From positions 698,280-732,370 of the forward strand of contig BFEA01000313.1 of NCBI GenBank assembly GCA_003427395.1: 34,091 nucleotides of DNA. Reading direction: 5' to 3'. The notes below the pieces were generated by a model that worked only from the letters and a program-made list of their open reading frames with translations, did no database searches and had not been told where the DNA came from. A program made the position numbers and the translations under genes. Source of the stretch: Chara braunii. Taxonomy: Eukaryota > Streptophyta > Charophyceae > Charales > Characeae. Positions 29,169 to 34,091 of the stretch are shown in pieces (position 1 is the stretch's first letter; each line of letters begins with the position of its first letter).

Positions 29169-29489
29169 AGTGAAACTACATCGATTTTCGAGGAAGATTC
29201 CTGTCCGGGAGATCTTTGACATTCCGATGCGATAGCAACACTTCGAACGTAGCGGCCTGACTCTGTCTGACATGCAAAGGACTCCGTGCGCTCAGAGGGC
29301 GAGCGTGCAATGCGAGGACGATGAAGTGTAGTACAGCGAGGGAAACCGAGTGGAGGAAGTGCTAGTCGGAAGAAAATGAGCGCTGACAGAAAAGCACGTG
29401 GGGGCGGAGATGGCCACGCGGTGCAAGCAGCAGGGTGGAGCGCGCGGAGGAAGGGAGATGGATCACGCAGAAGAAAGCGGCGCGCGAGG

Positions 29490-29622
29490 AAAGAAGAAGA
29501 AGAAGAAGAAGGAGGAGGAGGAGGAGGAGGAGGAGGAGGAGGAGGAGGAAAAATGGAGAGGAAAGATCGTGTGCGGTAGTGTAGGGAGAAGAAGAAGAAG
29601 AAGAAGAAGAAGAAGAAGAAGA
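29490..29622 (+). repeat. (GAA)n/(GAG)n microsatellites
   Basis: (GAA)n then (GGA)n at about 29490-29549, and (GAA)n at 29588-29621. These create long glutamate, proline, serine and phenylalanine runs in translation that are not genes. Confidence 0.95.
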
Positions 29623-29639
29623 TGAGAAAGGGGTGAGGA

Positions 29640-30140
29640 GGGAGACTTACCCATTGGTGATTATCGACTCCCACATTGTGCTTTCGATATGCGGCGCAAC
29701 ATGGCGGATTGTGTTGGAGAGCGGGGAGCATCCGACTAACGACGACTGACGACGACGACGACGGAGGCGAGTAGAGACAACAGGTAAGTTTCCAAACTCG
29801 CAACCCACTCCACGGTACTCCCATCGATAGGTTGATCGAAACCGAATGAATCTACCACTACAACTCGGAAACATACATTACTGTGTGTGTGTGAATATGC
29901 ATGCGTATATGTGTGCGTGTGTGTGTGTGAGAGAGAGAGAGTTCTCATCGATATGGAGGAGCGACTCACTAGCCGACGTGTGTGTTCCCGGCCACGGGGC
30001 CGGCCTCATGCTACTCCCATCAGTGTTATGGGTGAAATCAAGTGGATCTACCGCTAGAACATAGAAGTGTGCACTACCACGAGTGAGTATATGTGCGTGT
30101 GTGTATATGTGTGTGTGTGTGTGAGAGAGAGAGCTCATCT
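29640..30140 (-). other. exon-like modules on the minus strand, with a ~196-bp tandem duplication
   Basis: A minus-strand donor-like CAATGGGTAAGT lies at 29649-29650 after a short open stretch. TACTCCCATC marks two units starting at 29816 and 30012; each passes through a TG-then-GA microsatellite (29883-29941, 30092-30133). On the minus strand the units encode related words (VVVDSFGFD...DGSTVEW and LAVDPLDF...TDGSSM). This may be a repeated exon or a small segmental duplication. No known domain. Confidence 0.3.
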
Positions 30141-30239
30141 TTACGAGGGATGAGCCGGATAGGTGTGGGGGGTGCAGTAGAGATGGTGCGCGGGGAGCAG
30201 AGGAGATGGCGAGCGGGGTCGTAGGCGAAGTGGCGCAAG

Positions 30240-30340
30240 TAGGAGAAGAAGTAGGAGAAGGGAGAAGAAGTAGAAAGGAGAGAAGAAGAAGAAGTAGAAA
30301 GGAGAGAAGAAGAAGAAGAAAACGAAAAAAAAGAAGACGA
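30240..30340 (+). repeat. GAA/GGA-rich low-complexity tract
   Basis: AGAAGAAGTAGAAAGGAG-type purine repeats. The phenylalanine-rich minus-strand translation is an artefact. Confidence 0.9.
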
Positions 30341-30586
30341 AGAAAAACAGGGAGAAGGGAAGGGGTTTCATCGTGTCGGGGGTAGATTGCTGTAATTATT
30401 GATCATTAATGAGGAATGCCTAGTAAGCGCGAGTCATCAGCTCGTGCTGATTCCGTTCCCGCCCTTCGTACACACCGCCGTTGCTCATACCGATTGAATG
30501 GTCCGGTGAAGCTTCTGGATCGCGGTGATCTCGACGGTTTGACGCGGAGGGGGGTGCTGTGGAAAGTTCATTGAACCTTATCATTT

Positions 30587-30656
30587 AGAGGAAGAAGAAG
30601 AAGGAGGATGAGAAAAAGAAGAAGAAGAAGAAGAAGAAGAAGAAGAAGAAGAAGGA
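30587..30656 (+). repeat. (GAA)n microsatellite
   Basis: A long GAA run, interrupted once by GGAGGATGAGAAAAA. Confidence 0.95.
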
Positions 30657-30734
30657 TAAGGAGAAAGGTGGGGGGAGGCCAAAGAGAGACTTAAGGATAA
30701 GGAGAAAGGTGGGGGGAGGCCAGAGAGAGACTTA
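30652..30734 (+). repeat. 41-bp tandem duplication
   Basis: AAGGATAAGGAGAAAGGTGG through GAGAGACTTA is present twice in direct succession (starts 30652 and 30693) with one base difference. Only the second copy ends in the minus-strand donor context CTTACC. Confidence 0.9.
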
Positions 30735-30735
30735 C

Positions 30736-30771
30736 CTGTGATGCCATGCTCCAGCTTCATCTACGAGGTAC
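30736..30771 (-). other. candidate 36-nt micro-exon
   Basis: On the minus strand a branch-point-like CTAAC (30797-30801) precedes TTGATGCAG (AG 30772-30773). Then come 36 nt open in one frame (YLVDEAGAWHH) and a perfect donor CACAGGTAAGT. Splice signals are good, but no transcript evidence exists and the peptide is too short to identify. Confidence 0.25.
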
Positions 30772-31304
30772 CTGCATCAAGACGCCACCTTCAAAGGTTA
30801 GTACCTGGTACACGAAAAGAGAGAGAGTGAGAGAGAGAGAGAGGGAGAGAGAAGGAGATCGTGTGTGAAAGTGAGGAAGAGTGAGAGAGAGGGAAGGAGA
30901 GGCGTCGCATTGTGGTCCCTGGGTACACGTGGCAACTATGAGTTGGGGATCGAGGTTGTGAGTGTACGGGAGACATACCTGGTGATTGAGGCGTGTGGCA
31001 TTGGCCGAAATCTGCGCGTACTTGGGAAGCTGTTGACGTCATCATCGACATTGTGGTCTAGGCTAGGTAGGATCTGCCATTTGTAGTCTGGGCACCGAGC
31101 GCCAGATAGGATGTCTTACATTGGTTCTTTGTTGATGAATGATGCGACTATTCCAGCATTGTCAATTATGAGCTTTTGCTGTACTTTTATTTAGTGGGAC
31201 TGGTGATGCCATTCTACTTTTGGTTCGATGTCACGACTACTTGGTCACACATGTATGATGCTGTTTGATTTCTGAAGTTCGCCGTCCCTCATCTTTTTCT
31301 TGCA

Positions 31305-31335
<31 letters not shown>
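31305..31335 (+). repeat. (ATT)n microsatellite
   Basis: About ten ATT units ending the first 430-bp unit. Confidence 0.95.
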
Positions 31336-31730
31336 GCATGGTGGTTCTGGGTGCAAGTGGCATCTGTGTGTTGGGGACCGAGGTTGTGAGTGAGGCGAGA
31401 GACATATCTGGTGTTGGAAGCGTGCGGCATTGACCGCTATATGCTCGTACTTCGAGAAAGCTGTTGTCGTCAACATTCGACATTGTAGTCTAGGCTAGAT
31501 AAGATCTGCCATCTGTAGTCTAGGCACCGAATGCCGGATAAGGATATCCACATTAGTTCTTCGTTGATGTTGATGATGAGACTTACCAACATTGTCAATT
31601 ATGAGTTTTTGCTGTACTCTTATTGGTGAAACTAGTGATGCAATTCTGCTGTTTGTTCGACGTCATGACTATCTGGTCTGTGTATATGATGTTGTTGATT
31701 GTTGAAGTTGCTGTTACTCATCTTCCTTGC

Positions 31731-31777
31731 ATATTCATATTCATATTCATATTCATATTATTATTATTATTATTATT
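31731..31777 (+). repeat. (ATTCAT)n-(ATT)n microsatellite
   Basis: About four ATTCAT hexamers followed by ATT repeats, ending the second 430-bp unit. Confidence 0.95.
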
Positions 31778-31799
31778 GCAATCAGACTCGCTTTCATTC

Positions 31800-32440
31800 A
31801 CATTTTTCATGCATGCAAACAGTAGCGCAGCAAACTGGCGACATGCGCCCACTCAAAACTTAGAGATATGGAAACCCAGATACGAGTTCACTTTCAATGA
31901 CTATGGCGACTCAGCGCCCAAACAACTCTCTGTTCGTATACACCGGATCGACCTGGATATCCCACACGCGATACTCTGCACTCACACAACATACACGCAC
32001 ACTACACACTAACTCTAGCTATGGTGGTTATGGCCGCAACTACCCTATCGCTATGCTACGCTCCTCTCTCGCCCACTTCGGCTCTCGGCTCACTGCAAAC
32101 CTCCTTGCACAGGTCGCTGTGGCAGCGCTTCCGCATGGCTCACGCAAAATTGAATGAATGACTGGGCGCTACCTCTTGATTTATATTTCTGAAGCTCGTT
32201 GGTCTGCCCTGTTCCATCGGCCCATCGTGCTCATAGTCCCTTGTGGTACTTGCTGGACTGGACTGGGACTGATTGGACCTTACTGCTGACTGCTTCGAGA
32301 CTTACTGCTAACCTACCGAGGTCGTACTCCGATCGCTCTGCAGTTAGTCCACCACTTGACTCACCATTTGCTCACTTGCCCACTGGCCTACCTTGTAGAA
32401 GGCTACAACTAAGACTTCTCGACTTTACTAAGACTCCTAC
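31800..32440 (+). repeat. dispersed repeat family R3, copy 2
   Basis: Collinear with 7515-8260: AAACTGGCG and CCCACTCAAAACT, GAATGAATGACT (about 32152-32163), ACCTCTTGATTTATA, TGGTCTGCCCT, GTGGTACTTGCTG. It passes at its right end into the CACAGTG satellite. Frames in it (129, 86 and 81 codons) are not conserved in copy 1. Confidence 0.5.
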
Positions 32441-32469
32441 TTGACAGATTTATAGTTCGAACCCCTACA

Positions 32470-33955
32470 TCTACACAGACCTACGACTGACGAACCAACA
32501 AACAGACAGCAAACGACAAACAGACAGACAAACAAACAGTGTGATCCAGACACAGACACAATGTCGCGTACGCGATGACACAAGATACACAGACATGGTG
32601 TCACACACACAGTGACACAGATACATAAACAAAGGGGTACATGCACAGTCACACAGATATTGTGACAGTGAAACACGCACAGATACACAAGTGGCACTAA
32701 CAGACAATGACATAGACATAGGAAACTGTGACAGATACACAGTGCATGGTATCACACAGATGTATGGTGACTCAGTCACGGTGACACCTACACAGTCACA
32801 CAGTGACACGCATACACAACATACATACGCAGTCATGGTGACATACACTGTGAAAACCACACAGATACATAGTCACATAGACACAGAAAACGCAGTGAGC
32901 CACACAGAGACAAAATCATAGAGTGCACGGTGATGCAGATACACAGTGCACAGTGAACGCACATACGGATTTACCGTCATACGGGTACTGTGACATAGTC
33001 ATACTGTGACACGCAGACACAGTGACACAGTGAGACACTCAGATACCCGGTGATACAAATGCACGGCGACATATACCCGGCGATACACACACAGCGACAC
33101 ATAGTGGAAACAGACACAGATAACATATTGTGACACTCACGGTCACAGTGAAACACACGCACACACAACGACACACAGTGGAAACAGACAATGATACTGT
33201 GACAGTGAAAACACACAGTGAAACGTAGTGCACAGACATATGGTGCACGATGAAACACAGTGCACACAGTGAAAACGCACGGTCACACTGAGCAGTGACA
33301 CATACACACTGAGAAAACGCACAGTCACAGAGACCTGGACACGGTGGAATACACACAGACGCTGTGACAAACACACAGACGCTGTGACGAACACACATGG
33401 CACTGTGACACTCACACAGACATTGTGACACACGGTCATGGTGACACGCACACACAACATACATACACAGTCAAGGTGACATACATTGTCACACACACAC
33501 AGAATACTGCGACAGTCACGCAGACACACAGGTGACACGGACACAGTGAAACCCACGAAAACCCACAGACATATGGCATACTATGACAGAGACCCAGTGA
33601 TACACGCACACAGTTACACAGTGAAAGTGCGCAATGACACATAGCTCAGTGACAAACACGCAATGATACGGTGCGCACACGGTCACTGTGACACACACAT
33701 TGAAACAAACACTGTGACACACGCACAATCACGATGACACAGACACTGTGACACATACACAGGGTCACACACACAGACTCATGGTCACATACATTGTGAC
33801 ACAAATATACAGCTACACACGTACATGGTCACAAGGTAACAGTCACACAGTGACAAACACACAAACACAATGAAACACTGTGACACATACAGCAGACTGT
33901 GACATACACAGTGACACAGATTGACAATACACAGTGACACTTAGACACAGGGATT
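32470..33955. repeat. degenerate CACAGTG/CACTGTG satellite (~1.5 kb)
   Basis: The block is built from words such as CACAGTGACAC, CACTGTGACAC, GATACACA and GGTCACA with no fixed period. CACAGTG and its complement CACTGTG alternate, so many local inverted repeats form. Minus-strand cysteine/valine-rich frames (CVCVTV-type, up to 141 codons) are by-products of the repeat. Confidence 0.9.
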
Positions 33956-33965
33956 CTTCTAAGGG

Positions 33966-34039
33966 GATGAACGGCAAGGACGGTGATAAGAGGAGCGAGG
34001 CTCCGAGAAGCCTGCCTTATTACCAACCGGCCGTTCGTC
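33966..34039. other. three-tier fold-back, copy 1
   Basis: Outer stem GATGAACGGC (33966-33975) with GCCGTTCGTC (34030-34039): 10 bp, one G-T. Middle stem GGTGATAAG (33982-33990) with CTTATTACC (34016-34024): 9 bp, one G-T. Inner stem AGGCT (33998-34002) with AGCCT (34009-34013), loop CCGAGA. An alternative inner stem GGAGC/GCTCC (33992-33996/34000-34004) is also possible. Could be a structured RNA gene, a transposon end or a site-specific fold-back. Confidence 0.5.
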
Positions 34040-34050
34040 AGTGTAAGTGA

Positions 34051-34091
34051 GCGATAAGAGGAGTGAGGCTCCGAGAAGCCTGCCTTATCGT
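34051..34091. other. fold-back, copy 2 (cut by window end)
   Basis: Repeats 33984-34023 with few differences. CGATAAG (34052-34058) pairs with CTTATCG (34084-34090), and the inner AGGCT/AGCCT is retained. The base forming a G-T pair in copy 1 forms G-C here, and the GGAGC/GCTCC alternative becomes GGAGT/GCTCC (T-G). Confidence 0.45.

Larger units (their letters stand above)
30907..31777 (-). repeat. tandem duplication of a ~430-bp unit
   Basis: 30907-31335 and 31336-31777 align throughout (GGTTGTGAGTG, CATTGTGGTCTAGGCTAG, GATCTGCCATTTGTAGTCTG, TTGTCAATTATGAG), and each ends in an (ATT)n microsatellite. On the minus strand each contains an open stretch starting MSxx and containing GQC(H/R)T. 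It ends in CACCAGGTATGT (donor-like, 30977-30978) in the first unit and CACCAGATATGT (donor lost) in the second. Confidence 0.75.

Noticed and set aside
29141-29824. 227-codon minus-strand frame with long F, P and S runs
   Set aside because: The runs are direct translations of the GAA/GGA microsatellites at 29490-29622. Only short flanking stretches look like exons.
32520-33950. Many CACAGTG words resembling the V(D)J recombination signal heptamer
   Set aside because: The word is simply the satellite unit. No ACAAAAACC-type nonamers with 12/23 spacing were seen, and no RAG-like gene is present.
32437-34026. Several minus-strand cysteine/valine-rich frames (up to 141 codons) resembling secreted cysteine-rich peptides
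   Set aside because: They come from translating the CACAGTG satellite in all frames. The same CVCV pattern appears in overlapping frames, so there is no protein-level signal.

Overview
The window is eukaryotic, gene-poor and repeat-rich. No bacterial operons, CRISPR arrays, rRNA or intact mobile-element enzymes are visible. Consensus-like splice donors, a gag/LINE-type ORF1 with a plant-style domain order, CG-rich subterminal motifs of the kind seen in hAT transposons, tRNA-derived SINE-like units and long TG/GA/GAA/CA microsatellites all point to a large nuclear genome. The ORF1 architecture (DUF4283-like region followed by a zinc knuckle) favours the plant/streptophyte lineage, for example a charophyte alga or a large-genome plant. 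That assignment is inference and moderate at best. A 700-base run of N (21150-21849) is an assembly gap.

Layout. 1-450: AT-rich, with a possible small GC-rich fold-back element. 450-2523: remnant of a LINE-type retrotransposon, made of five ~80-bp tandem monomers followed by an ORF1 broken into at least three frames. 2524-4550: decayed or anonymous sequence with a C-rich stretch and the first of three copies of a conserved palindrome (3779-3808). 4560-4745: a SINE-like pair of tRNA-related modules. 5140-6130: purine-rich sequence with minus-strand donor-like sites. 6650-8620: diverged copies of two dispersed repeat families. 9895-10915: thirteen-unit ~80-bp tandem array containing a 249-bp trimer repeat. 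11911-12120: dense GTTCGG/CCGAAC island. 12132-14115: copy 1 of a ~1.5-kb repeat carrying a minus-strand open exon-like segment and a 472-bp insertion flanked by an 8-bp target duplication, inside which lies an 81-bp-arm fold-back.

14116-18970 is mostly anonymous, with the inverted palindrome copy near 16300. 18972-19724 is the best single-exon coding candidate (minus strand, about 250 codons, unrecognised). 20552-22199 is bounded by 15-bp terminal inverted repeats and encloses microsatellites and the gap. 22260-25230 is anonymous. 25241-26560 holds a ~122-bp tandem repeat and a recurring 20-bp phrase that leads into copy 2 of the ~1.5-kb repeat (26545-28054), followed directly by the third palindrome copy (28059-28088). 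28530-29010 holds an inverted copy of the 6650-8620 family and the second SINE-like pair. 29090-31780 is a microsatellite-rich area with tandemly duplicated, exon-like modules on the minus strand. 31800-32440 is a dispersed repeat shared with 7515-8260. 32470-33950 is a degenerate CACAGTG-type satellite, and the last 130 bases hold two copies of a strongly structured fold-back.

No pathway or multi-gene system can be read from this window. The most interesting signals are structural: the palindrome whose outer stem changes sequence but keeps pairing across three copies, the insertion with a matched empty site, the long near-perfect hairpin inside it, the convergent tRNA-like pairs, and the monomer array in front of the LINE ORF1.
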